The notes: generated by a model from the sequence alone, not told the origin. Shown: positions 46,959-56,043, numbered from the stretch's first letter. The stretch: 64,000 nucleotides of DNA from Pseudomonas bharatica CSV86 (GCF_000319305.2 NZ_AMWJ02000002.1:1936001-2000000); one strand, 5' to 3'. Program-made: numbers and translations.

Positions 46959-47231
46959 ATGTCGGTTTCAGTCATGGTTCCAACCCTGCTGCTTCCACTC
47001 ACCGACGGGCAGAAGAAAGTCGAGGCCCAGGGCGAGACGGTGCGCCACATCATCGACCACCTCGACAGCCGCTACCCGGGGATCAAGGCGCGACTGGTGC
47101 ACCAGGACGAGGTGCACCGCTTCGTCAATATCTACGTCAACGACGATGACATCCGCTTCGCCGCCGGCCTCGCTACCAGCGTTGCTCCCGGCGCGAAGCT
47201 GACCGTACTGCCGGCCGTCGCTGGCGGCTGA
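46959..47231 (+). CDS. ThiS/MoaD-like sulfur carrier protein
   Basis: A 90-residue ubiquitin-fold protein ending LTVLPAVAGG. The terminal Gly-Gly is the site of adenylation and sulfur loading. The middle VRHIIDHLDSRYPGIKARLV and FVNIYVNDDDIRF match the MoaD/CysO branch. AAAGGAG lies seven bases before the ATG. It should carry sulfur as a thiocarboxylate from the MoeZ-like enzyme to an AMP-activated carboxylate. The gene sits with its three usual partners. Confidence 0.92.
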   Translation: MSVSVMVPTLLLPLTDGQKKVEAQGETVRHIIDHLDSRYPGIKARLVHQDEVHRFVNIYVNDDDIRFAAGLATSVAPGAKLTVLPAVAGG

Positions 47232-47315
47232 GTCCCGCTAGGCCGTGTCGCCGGCTCGCCTGCGACACGGTAGCACCGGTTTTCCGATTCACTGTTCCAC
47301 CCAAGGTGCTTCCCC

Positions 47316-49105
47316 ATGTCCCGACTCCTGGATGACGCCGGCCTGAGCTGGCGCAGCGGCCCCTGCCTGCCCGCGTGGCAGAGCCTGAGCGCCGCCCTGC
47401 AACGCCAGGGCGACTGCCTCGGCCTGCGCCATGCCGACGGCGCGCCCGATGGTCCGGCGCTGCAACTCATGCACCCCGATCTGCAACCGCTCCAGACCCG
47501 CTTCACCGGCTTGCCGGCGCTGCCCCTGGAGCTGTCCACCGAATTCACGCTCCAGGCCGCCTGCGGTCTCATGTCGGTGCACGGCCGCGCCAGTGGCAGG
47601 CTCCAGGCCCTGGGCGTGAACTATCTCGCCACCCTCAACGCCGCCCTCGCCTGGCAAGGCAGCCTCGCCGCTGCCGTCGGCCAATTGCGCGGCGGGCGCT
47701 TCCATGAGGTGGCCCTGCAACCCGCCGCCGGCGCGCTGCTGAGCATTGGCCAGTACCTGGCCGGGGCCACTGCGCCAGAAGATCCCGAACACCTGCTGCC
47801 CGGGGCTGACGATGCCCTGGCCCGGCCGCCATTCCTCTCTGCCGATGGCGTGTTGTTCGAGCTGGAAACCCTCGACAGTCACCCGTGGCGACAATTCTGG
47901 AATGCACTCGGGGTCAGCGACGCGATTGCCGGAAAGGCCTGGCAACGCTTCCTGCTGCGCTATGCCCGCGCCGTCGCCCCCATGCCTGCCGAGTGCCTCG
48001 ACGCCCTGGCCGGCCTGCCGCTGGCGCGGATCCAGGCCATTGCCGCCGAGTGCGGCGTGGCCCTGGTGCCGGTGCGGGATGCGGCGCAGCGGCAAGGCGA
48101 CAGCAACTACACGGCCAGCGCTGCCAGCCCGTGGCAAATCCGCCGTGGCGTCGCCGCCCCTGCGCCGCACCGTGCAGCGCCCGTGCGCCTGCCGCTGGAA
48201 GGCATCCGCGTGCTGGAATCCTGCCGTCGCATCCAGGGCCCCTGGCCGGGCACCTGTTGTCGTTGCTCGGTGCCGAAGTGATCCGCCTCGAGCCCCCGGG
48301 CGGCGACCCGCTGCGGAATATGCCGCCCTGCGCCGACGGCTGCTCGGTGCGCTTCGATGCACTCAATCACCTGAAGGACGTGCGCGAGGTGGATATCAAG
48401 TCTGCCGCCGGTCGCGCCGAGATCCACGCGGCGTGCCGCGACGCCGATGTGTTCCTGCACAACTGGGCGCCAGGCAAGGCCGCAGAGCTGCACCTGGATG
48501 CCGCCGACCTGCACGCCACCCAGCCCTCGCTGATCCATGCCTATGCCGGCGGCTGGGGCGATGCCCGGGTCGCTGCGCCGGGGACCGATTTCACCGTGCA
48601 GGCCTGGTCCGGTGTCGCCTCGCGCATTGCCGCCGCGTCCGGTACTCGCGGCGGCACCCTGTTCACCGCCCTCGACGTACTCGGCGGCGTGGTCAGCACC
48701 CAGGGCATCTGCGCCGCCCTGCTCGACCGCGAGCTGCACGGCCACGGCGCGGCAGTGCACAGCTCGCTGCTGGGCGCCGCCGACCTGCTTCTCGACCGCC
48801 GTTGCGACGAACCTTCGCCGTCCCTGCTGCAAGGCCTGTTCAGCACCGCCGACGGCGTCCTCGCCCTCGACTGCCAGACCCGCCAGCAGCACCAGGCCCT
48901 GATGCGCCTGCTCGGCGGCGAAGCCGACGCGACCAGCCTCGCCCGACAACCCAGCGCGCACTGGCTGGACGCCTGTCACGCAGCCGGCATTCCCGCCAGC
49001 ACCGCCCATGCAGACCTCGCCCTGCTCGCCGCCGATCCGCGCCTGGCCCCGAGCCTGTCCCAACGCGCCTACCGCGCTGTTCAATCTCCGTGGAGTTTCC
49101 TATGA
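47316..49105 (+). CDS. Two-domain CaiB/BaiF-like CoA-transferase family protein with an apparent 1-base frameshift
   Basis: The gene spans two frames. The first (47316-48281) encodes an N-terminal CoA-transferase III-like unit (STEFTLQAACGLMSVHGR) and the beginning of a second unit. The second frame continues it: GHLLSLLGAEVIRLEPPGGD and HNWAPGKAAELHL, to the stop at 49105. One missing C in the CCCC run at 48239-48242 explains the shift; restored, the joint reads RIQGPLAGHLLSLLGAEV, the family signature. The repaired protein is about 596 residues, longer than usual CaiB proteins. The pdt and qbs loci have related proteins. It may transfer CoA or shape an acyl intermediate. Confidence 0.85.
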
Positions 49106-50751
49106 ATACTGCCGGCATCATTGACCTCGTCCCACTACACATCCGTCGTCGCTGGAGCGAAGACGGCAGCTATCCCAACCAGGATGTGTTCAGCCTGTTC
49201 CGCCAGCGCGCCGCCGAATCCCCGGACAAGGCCGCGGTGCTGTCGCCGGAAGGCAACATCAGCTTCGCCGGACTGCTCGACGCCGCCCTGCGCATGGCCG
49301 CCAGCCTGCGCCAGGCCGGCATCGTCGCCGGCGATGTGGTGGCCTACCAATTGAGCAATACCTGGCGCTGCTGCGCCATCGACCTGGCAGTGGCAGCCCT
49401 CGGCGCCATCGTCGCGCCCTTCCCGCCGGGTCGCGGCAAGCTGGATATCCAGTCGCTGGTGCGGCGCTGCGATGCCCGGGCGGTGATCGTGCCGCAGGAG
49501 TACGCCGGCATCGACCTGTGCGAGGTGATCGAATCGCTGCGCCCGACCCTGCTGTCGCTGCGCATCCTCATCGTCGACGGCGAGCCCCGCGCCGGCTGGT
49601 CGACCCTCGACGGCCTGCTAGACGCTGCCCCCATCGATTCCGCCAGCCTGCCGCAGGTGTGCCCGGATTCGCCGGTACGTCTGCTGGTGTCCTCGGGTAC
49701 CGAGTCCGAACCCAAGCTGGTGGCTTACTCGCATAACGCCCTGGTTGGCGGCCGCGGCCGCTTCCTGCAACGCATCAGCAACGACGGCGCCGAATTCCGC
49801 GGCCTGTACCTGGTGCCGCTGGGCTCGTCGTTCGGCTCCACGGCCACCTTCGGCGTGCTGTGCTGGCTCGGCGGCTCGCTGGTGGTGCTGCCGCGCTTCG
49901 ACGTGGGCGAGGCGATCAAGGCCATCGAGACCCTGCGCCCGAGCTTCATCCTCGGCGTGCCGACCATGCTCCAGCGCATCGCCGCCGATCCGGCCCTGGC
50001 CGATGTCGACAAGTCCAGCCTGCGCGGCCTGATCTGCGGCGGTTCGCTGATCGACGAAGCCACCGTGCTGCGCTGCACCGAGCACTTCGGTTGCGGCTTC
50101 ATCAGCCTCTACGGTTCGGCCGACGGGGTGAACTGCCACAACACACTGGACGATCCGCTCGACGTGGTGCTCAACAGCGTTGGCAAGCCGAACCCGGCGG
50201 TATGCGAAATCCGCATCGTCGACGACCTGGGCCGCGAGCTGCCCCATGGCGATGTCGGCGAGATCACCGCACGCGGGCCGTTGAGCCCGATGCAGTATGT
50301 CAACGCACCGGAGCTGGACGAGCGCTACCGCGACGGCGAAGGCTGGGTGAAGACCGGCGACCTCGGTTTCATCGACCCGCAGGGCTACCTGGTGCTGGCC
50401 GGACGCAAGAAGGACATCATCATTCGCGGCGGCGCCAATATCAGCCCGGTGCAGATCGAAGGCCTGATGATGGGCCACCCGGACGTGGTCACCGTGGCCT
50501 GCGTGCCGGTGCCGGATGCCGACCTCGGCCAGCGCGTATGCCTGTGCGTGACCCTGCGCGAAGGCGCGGCGAAGCTCGCCCTGGCGGATATCACCGCGTT
50601 CCTGCGCGAGCAGGGCCTGGAGGTCAACAAGCTGCCGGAGTACCTGCGCTATTACCGTCACCTGCCGCTGACCCCGGCGGGCAAGATCGACAAGCGCGCC
50701 CTCGCCGCCGATGCCGCCGGGCTCGGTGAAACCGTACGCCAGGTGGGCTGA
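49102..50751 (+). CDS. AMP-forming acyl ligase (ANL superfamily)
   Basis: A 549-residue adenylating enzyme. The P-loop is unusual, SSGTESEPK near residue 200, where SGTTGxPK is common. Later motifs are present: YGSADG (A5-like), WVKTGDLG, GRKKDIIIRGG and the catalytic Lys in LTPAGKIDKRAL. It would activate the aromatic or aliphatic carboxylate as acyl-AMP for attack by the thiocarboxylate of the ThiS-like carrier or by CoA. ATG overlaps the CaiB-like stop (ATGA). Confidence 0.9.
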   Translation: MNTAGIIDLVPLHIRRRWSEDGSYPNQDVFSLFRQRAAESPDKAAVLSPEGNISFAGLLDAALRMAASLRQAGIVAGDVVAYQLSNTWRCCAIDLAVAALGAIVAPFPPGRGKLDIQSLVRRCDARAVIVPQEYAGIDLCEVIESLRPTLLSLRILIVDGEPRAGWSTLDGLLDAAPIDSASLPQVCPDSPVRLLVSSGTESEPKLVAYSHNALVGGRGRFLQRISNDGAEFRGLYLVPLGSSFGSTATFGVLCWLGGSLVVLPRFDVGEAIKAIETLRPSFILGVPTMLQRIAADPALADVDKSSLRGLICGGSLIDEATVLRCTEHFGCGFISLYGSADGVNCHNTLDDPLDVVLNSVGKPNPAVCEIRIVDDLGRELPHGDVGEITARGPLSPMQYVNAPELDERYRDGEGWVKTGDLGFIDPQGYLVLAGRKKDIIIRGGANISPVQIEGLMMGHPDVVTVACVPVPDADLGQRVCLCVTLREGAAKLALADITAFLREQGLEVNKLPEYLRYYRHLPLTPAGKIDKRALAADAAGLGETVRQVG

Positions 50752-50754
50752 GCC

Positions 50755-51918
50755 ATGAGCAACGCATCTCCTGAGGCAATCGACCTGGCATGGCGCGTTC
50801 GCGTCTTCGTCGACGACCACATCCTGCCCCATGAACTGGCGCTGGGCGCCTATGACCAGGCGGCCGCCGTGCTGGCCGCCGGGTTGCAGGCAAAGGCCCG
50901 GGCGGCCGGGCTGTTCGGCAGTTTCTATCCCGGCAGCCCGATCACCCGCCTGAGCGATTACCTGGCGGTGGCCGCCGAGGAAGGCCGCAGCGAATTCGCC
51001 CCGGCGATCCTCGGCTGCGACGCCACCCTCGACACCTGGATGCTGGATCGCCATGCCAGTCCGGAGCAGCGCGAGGCATTCCTGTTGCCGCTGCTGCGTG
51101 GCGAGTCGGTGCCCTGCTACGCCATGTCCGAGCCGGACAGCATCGGCTCGATCCCGGCGACCCTGCAGTGTCGTGCCTACTGGCAGGGCGATCACTGGTG
51201 CCTGAACGGGCGCAAGTGGTTTATCTGCCGCGCCGCCCGGGCCGACTTCGCCACGGTGATCACCCGCACCGGCGACGGCGCGATCGGTGAAGCGCTGTCG
51301 ATGCTGCTGGTGCCCACCGACAGCCCAGGCTTGCGCTTCATTCGGCCACTGGCCCTGCTGGGGCGCCAACAGGGCCAGGGCGAACTGCATTTCGACAATG
51401 TGCGGGTCGAGGCCTCGCAGGTGCTCGGCGAGCCCGGTCAGGGCATCGCCTTGATGCAGCGCCGTCTCGGCCTTGGCCGCCTGCTGCGGGCTGCGCACTG
51501 GCTAGGGCTGGCGCAGCGCTGCTTCGATGATCTGTGCGCGCGGGTGCATTCGCCTCGCGGCCAGCTGGCGCGGCTGGCCGACAAGCAACTGGTGCGCGGG
51601 CGGGTCTATCAGGTGTATCGCGATATCGCCGCCGCCCGTGGCCTGCTGCGGAATGCGGCGGAGAAGTTCGACCTGGGCCTGCCCAACGCCATCGAGGTCA
51701 ACCTGGCCAAGCTGGCGGCCTCGGACGCGCTGTCCGGCGCGGTGGATTCGGCGATGCAGATCATGGGTGCCGAGGGCCTGAGCGAGCTGTCGCCGCTGTC
51801 GGGCATCTACCGGCATGCGCGCACCACGCACATTCTCGACGGCACCGACGATGCGCTGATCAGCACCCTGGGTCGCGATCTGCTGGCCGCCACGGCACCG
51901 GGCAAGGTGAACCCATGA
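50755..51918 (+). CDS. Acyl-CoA dehydrogenase-like flavoprotein
   Basis: A 387-residue protein with the acyl-CoA dehydrogenase fold. The flavin-site block is CYAMSEPDSIGS and the following WCLNGRKWFI; the C-terminal helix bundle has MQIMGAEGLSELSPL and the loop RHARTTHILDGTDDA. In this family the latter region often supplies the base. It may aromatise or desaturate an acyl intermediate bound to CoA or to the enzyme. It starts three bases after the ligase stop and overlaps the next MFS gene. Confidence 0.87.
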   Translation: MSNASPEAIDLAWRVRVFVDDHILPHELALGAYDQAAAVLAAGLQAKARAAGLFGSFYPGSPITRLSDYLAVAAEEGRSEFAPAILGCDATLDTWMLDRHASPEQREAFLLPLLRGESVPCYAMSEPDSIGSIPATLQCRAYWQGDHWCLNGRKWFICRAARADFATVITRTGDGAIGEALSMLLVPTDSPGLRFIRPLALLGRQQGQGELHFDNVRVEASQVLGEPGQGIALMQRRLGLGRLLRAAHWLGLAQRCFDDLCARVHSPRGQLARLADKQLVRGRVYQVYRDIAAARGLLRNAAEKFDLGLPNAIEVNLAKLAASDALSGAVDSAMQIMGAEGLSELSPLSGIYRHARTTHILDGTDDALISTLGRDLLAATAPGKVNP

Positions 51919-53093
51919 AAAAGCACGCCGCCCTGGCCGCCCTGCTGACCTGCGCCATGGGCCTGCCGATGATGATCTTCTACGCCCTCGGCGTGCTCGG
52001 CCCGCAACTGATCGCCGACCTCGGCATCGACCGCGAACACCTTGGCTGGCTGACCACCAGCGCCTTTGGCCTGGCGGCGCTGCTGTCGCCCTGGGCCGGG
52101 GCGCTGGTGGCGCGGATCGGCTCGCGCAACGGGCTCCTCGCGCTGTTTTTGCTGGTGGCGCTGTCGTTCAGCTTGATGGCGGTGCTGCCCGGCTTCGTCG
52201 GGGTGGTGATCGCCCTGTCGTTCTGCGGCGTGGCCCAGGCCCTGGCCAATCCGGCGACCAACCAGGCCATCGCGCAAACGGCCGATGCACCGAAGGCAGC
52301 GTTGGTGGGGTTGAAGCAGGCGGGCGTGCAACTGTCGGCGTTGATTGCCGGGTTGGCGCTGCCTGCCTTGAGCGCGTGGCTGGGCTGGCGTCTGGCGCTG
52401 GCCTGCTGGGTGCCGGTGGCGCTAGTGCTGGCGCTGTGGGTGCCGGGGCGGGTCGCCGCGCCAGCGGCAGGCACCCGTGCGCCGCTGCGCGTGATCTCGG
52501 CCAATGGCTGGCTGCGGCGGCTGATGGCAATCCAGGCTTGCGCCGGGTTGTGCCTGTCGTCGTTCATCACCTTCTTCGGCGTGTATGCCAGCAGCCTTGG
52601 GGCCAGCCCTTCCAGAATCGGCTTGATGGTCAGTTGCTTCGGCCTGATGGGCATCGCTTCGCGCCTGGTGCTGACCCCGCTGGGTGCGCGCCTGAAAGAT
52701 GAAACCGTGCTGCTTGGCGGGCTGTTCCTGTTTGCCCTCGGGACCCTGCTGGTGATGCAGCAGGCGTCGGGCAGCAACCACTTGCCGTTGTGGCTGGGGG
52801 TGACCGGCATGGGCCTGAGCCTGGTGGCGAGCAACGCCGTGGCCATGAGCATGCTGCTGCGCGATGCGCGGTTCGGTGGTGTTGCCGGCAGTGCGGGCAT
52901 GCTGTCGCTGGGCTTCTTCGGCGGTATAGCCGTGGGGCCGCCATTGTTCGGCGTGCTGCTGCGCCAGCCCGGCGGATTCGCAGTGGCCTGGACACTGCTG
53001 CTGGTCGCCCTGTTGGTCGGCGCCGTGCTGTGCCGCAACCTGTATCGCACCCGTCGTACCGAGGAGGGCCGTTCCCATGCCGGCACAGCGTAA
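51915..53093 (+). CDS. MFS exporter, probable product efflux
   Basis: A 392-residue, twelve-helix MFS protein of the CynX/NimT-like or drug-efflux kind. The first-half motif LVARIGSRNG and the block GLKQAGVQLSALIAGLALP are visible. The ATG overlaps the dehydrogenase stop. Position at the end of the biosynthetic genes suggests it exports the finished metallophore, in contrast to the RhtX/FptX-like carrier at 38948. Confidence 0.78.
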   Translation: MKKHAALAALLTCAMGLPMMIFYALGVLGPQLIADLGIDREHLGWLTTSAFGLAALLSPWAGALVARIGSRNGLLALFLLVALSFSLMAVLPGFVGVVIALSFCGVAQALANPATNQAIAQTADAPKAALVGLKQAGVQLSALIAGLALPALSAWLGWRLALACWVPVALVLALWVPGRVAAPAAGTRAPLRVISANGWLRRLMAIQACAGLCLSSFITFFGVYASSLGASPSRIGLMVSCFGLMGIASRLVLTPLGARLKDETVLLGGLFLFALGTLLVMQQASGSNHLPLWLGVTGMGLSLVASNAVAMSMLLRDARFGGVAGSAGMLSLGFFGGIAVGPPLFGVLLRQPGGFAVAWTLLLVALLVGAVLCRNLYRTRRTEEGRSHAGTA

Positions 53094-54107
53094 GCGCAAG
53101 GCGGTGGTCGACGCTCTGTTCAAGCAGCTCGACAGCATTTCCCGGCAGTGCGGCGAACAGTTCCCGCTCTACCGCCTGCCCCGCGAACGCAAATGGAAAC
53201 TCTCGCGGCGCGGCTCGTGGCTGGGTGGTTTCTGGGCCGGGCTGTGGTGGCGGCGGGCGGCGTACACCGAGCTCAGCGAAGATCTGGACCAGGCCACGTT
53301 CTGGAGTCGCCAACTGGTAGCGCAGCTGGACGAGCCGAGCCTGAACCGCAGTTTCGTGTTCTGGTACGGCGCCGCCTTTGGCGGGCGCCTGGCCCAGGAT
53401 CAACCGGCACGGGAGCTGGCCTTGCGTGCTGCCGACACCCTGGCCCGGGATTACCGCCCGGATATCGGCGGCTGGCCGCTGGGCCCCGGCATGGGGGTGG
53501 CGACGGCGGGGATGCGACCCTGAATATCGATGCGCTGGCGCCAACGTTGGCGCTAATGCATCTGCAGGCGGACAAGCGCGAGATGGCACGCAGTCATCTG
53601 GAGCTGTGTCTTCGCACCTTGCGCGGGGAAGGCGGGGCGTGGGCGAGCCATGCGCGGTTCGATGAAGACGGTCGCGTCAGCCGTGGTCCGGCTGGCCAAT
53701 GGGCACGAGGGCAGGCCTGGGCAATGCTCGGGCTGGCTGAAGCGGTGAAGCTGTATGGCGGCGTCTATGCGGCGCCGGCCCGTGAGGCGTGTGCCTATTG
53801 GCTGGAACGCTGGGGCAAGGACACGGGCGATGCCGATCCCTGTGCCATGGCCATCGCCTCGCTGGCGTTGCTGCGCCTATGGCAATGCCTGCCGGGGATG
53901 AATGAATGGCGGGACCTCGCGTTCAAACAGCTTGAAGGGTTGATGTCGCTGGAGGTGCAGCAGGGGTGCTTTGTCGGGCATTACTACCGGACCGGGGCGG
54001 ATCAGGAGCAAATGGTGGAATCGGCTTGTGCGACGTTCTTCCTGGTGGAGGCGTTGTTGACCCAGGACCAGGTGATGGCGGCGCAGGGCGGGATCGCCGG
54101 GTGGTAA
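53077..54107 (+). CDS. GH88/GH105-like (alpha/alpha)6-barrel protein with an apparent 1-base frameshift
   Basis: Two frames make one protein of about 343 residues. The first ends at 53523 after DIGGWPLGPGMG; the second continues DATLNIDALAPTLALM and GQWARGQAWAMLGLAEAVKLYG, a pattern typical of unsaturated glucuronyl hydrolases. One missing G in the G-run at 53493-53497 explains the break. There is no signal peptide, so it acts in the cytoplasm. It overlaps the exporter gene by 17 bases and is the last gene of the cluster. A sugar-removing role, for example on a glycosylated precursor, is possible but unproven. Confidence 0.75.
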
Positions 54108-54131
54108 CACTCCCAAGACACCACAAAACCC

Positions 54132-54897
54132 TGTGGGAGCTGACCTCCCAGCGATGAGGCCGGCAAAGGCAATGAGGTTGGCAGACCTGGCCAAATCGCT
54201 GGCAAGCCAGCTCCCACAGGGTATTGCGCACGCCTATATCACCTTGGATTGCCTCTACAGAATTTCGGCCAACCACTGAAACCAAGCCTGACCTGGACAT
54301 TGTGGGAGCTGGCTTGCCAGCGATGAGGCCGGCAAGGGCAATGAGATTGGCAGACCTGGCCAAATCGCTGGCAAGCCAGCTCCCATAGGGTATTGGGCAT
54401 GCCTATATCACCTTGGATTGCCTCTACAGAATTTCGGCCAGCCACTGAAACCAAGCCTGACCTGGACATTGTGGGAGCTGGCTTGCCAGCGATGAGGCCG
54501 GCAAGGGCAATGAGGTTGGCAGACCTGGCCAAATCGCTGGCAAGCCAGCTCCCACAGGGTATTGGGCACGCCTATATCACCTTGGATTGCCTCTACAGAA
54601 TTTCGGCCAACCACTGAAACCAAGCCTGACCTGGACATTGTGGGAGCTGGCTTGCCAGCGATGAGGCCCCTAAGGGCAAGGAGGTTGGCAGACCTGGCCA
54701 AATCGCTGGCAAGCCAGCTCCCACAGGGTATTGGGCACGCCTATATCACCTTGGATTGCCTCTACAGAATTTCAGCCAACCACTGAAACCAAGCCTGACG
54801 TGGACATTGTGGGAGCTGGCTTGCCAGCGATGAGGCCGGCCAGGGCTATGAGGTTGGCAGACCTGGCCAAATCGCTGGCAAGCCAGCTCCCACAAGG
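54132..54897. repeat. Tandem array of REP pairs, 169-bp period
   Basis: The motif TGTGGGAGCTGGCTTGCCAG starts at 54301, 54470, 54639 and 54808, with a variant at 54132, so the period is exactly 169 bp. Each unit has a REP pair (plus and minus REP separated by about 35 bases) and a nearly invariant spacer of about 80 bases (GGGCACGCCTATATCACC...). Four full units and a final REP pair are present. The array separates the metallophore cluster from the iron transporter genes. No gene is encoded; the repeated short open frames are by-products. Confidence 0.92.
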
Positions 54898-54971
54898 GCC
54901 AGCAGTGTGCTTTCGATAAAGCGGAAATCCGATAGTCAGCTCATGAAATTCCCGCCATGCAGCCACTTGAG

Positions 54972-54985
54972 AAACGATTTCGTTT
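54972..54985. promoter_or_regulatory. Palindrome upstream of the iron ABC genes
   Basis: AAACGATTTCGTTT is a perfect 14-bp palindrome 45 bases before the fbpA-like start. It does not match the Fur consensus well. It could be an operator or part of the promoter; GCGAGGA at 55014-55020 is the ribosome site of the following gene. Confidence 0.4.
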
Positions 54986-55029
54986 ACCATTGTTTCCAAA
55001 TATGTAGCCGCAAGCGAGGATTGACCCGC

Positions 55030-56043
55030 ATGACGATTCGCAGTAACCCGATTTTGCGCGGCCTGGCCGTTTCCCTTCTCGGCCTGGTGCTCGCCGCACC
55101 CGCCGCGATGGCCGCTGATCCGGTGACCCTGACGCTCTACAACGGCCAGCACAAGGAAATCGGCGAAGCCATCGCCAAGGCCTACGAGGCCAAGACCGGC
55201 ATCCATATCAAAATCCGCAAGGGCAGCAGCAACCAGCTGGCCAGCCAGATCATCGAGGAAGGCGAGCGTTCTCCAGCCGATGTGATCTACACCGAGGAAT
55301 CCCCGCCGCTGAACAACCTCGGCGAGCTGGGCCTGCTGGCAACCATCGATCAATCGACCCTGGACGTCCTGCCCAAGGAATTCGTCGCCGCCAACGGTAC
55401 CTGGATGGGCGTAACCGCACGCACCCGGGTCGTGGCCTTCAATCCCAAGGAAATCGACGAGAAGGACCTGCCGCAATCGGTGATGGACTTCGCCGATCCG
55501 GAGTGGGACGGCAAGATCGGCTTCGTGCCAACCAGCGGTGCCTTCCAGGAGCAGGCCGTGGCCATCCTGAAAATGCACGGCCGCGAAGCCGCCGAGGAAT
55601 GGCTGACCGGCCTCAAGGCCTTCGGCAAGACCTACACCAACAACATGGTCGCCCTGAAGGCAGTGGAAAACGGTGAAGTGGCTGCGGTGCTGGTCAACAA
55701 CTACTACTGGTATGCGCTGAAGAAGGAGCGCGGCCAGCTGGATTCCAAACTGTATTACCTGGCGGACGGCGATGTCGGTGGCCTGATGACCATTTCCGGC
55801 GCCGCCGCGGTCAAGGCCAGCAAGCATCCGAAGGAAGCCCAGGCCCTGCTCGCCTGGATGGCCAGTGAAGAAGGCCAGCGCGTCATCACCCAGACCACCG
55901 CCGAGTACCCGCTGCACAAGGGCATGGTCTCCGACCAGGGCCTGAAGCCGTTCGAAGACCTGCGTCCGCCGAAGATCACCCCGGCCGACCTGGGTAATGC
56001 CGAGGAAGCGCTGGAACTCGAACGCGAAGTCGGCCTGCTCTGA
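55030..56043 (+). CDS. Ferric-iron ABC transporter substrate-binding protein, FbpA/AfuA type
   Basis: A 337-residue periplasmic binding protein. The signal peptide is LAVSLLGLVLAAPAAMA. The mature protein shows the FbpA layout LTLYNGQHKEIGEAIAKAYEAKTGI, SPADVIYTEE and the Tyr pair in VNNYYWYAL, which in FbpA binds Fe(III). The ATG at 55030 has GCGAGGA ten bases upstream. It overlaps the permease gene by one base. It should collect Fe(III), possibly iron released from the neighbouring metallophore, although no link is shown. Confidence 0.9.
   Translation: MTIRSNPILRGLAVSLLGLVLAAPAAMAADPVTLTLYNGQHKEIGEAIAKAYEAKTGIHIKIRKGSSNQLASQIIEEGERSPADVIYTEESPPLNNLGELGLLATIDQSTLDVLPKEFVAANGTWMGVTARTRVVAFNPKEIDEKDLPQSVMDFADPEWDGKIGFVPTSGAFQEQAVAILKMHGREAAEEWLTGLKAFGKTYTNNMVALKAVENGEVAAVLVNNYYWYALKKERGQLDSKLYYLADGDVGGLMTISGAAAVKASKHPKEAQALLAWMASEEGQRVITQTTAEYPLHKGMVSDQGLKPFEDLRPPKITPADLGNAEEALELEREVGLL

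Noticed and set aside
37894..54107. Firm naming of the cluster as pdt with pdt gene symbols
   Set aside because: The sulfur-transfer core fits, but I cannot verify orthology of all genes, and a local dipicolinate-forming enzyme is not visible; only similarity of logic is claimed.
54132..54897. Regular repeats that could suggest a CRISPR array
   Set aside because: Unit length is 169 bp, the spacers are nearly identical rather than unique, and the conserved parts are REP palindromes; no cas gene is near.
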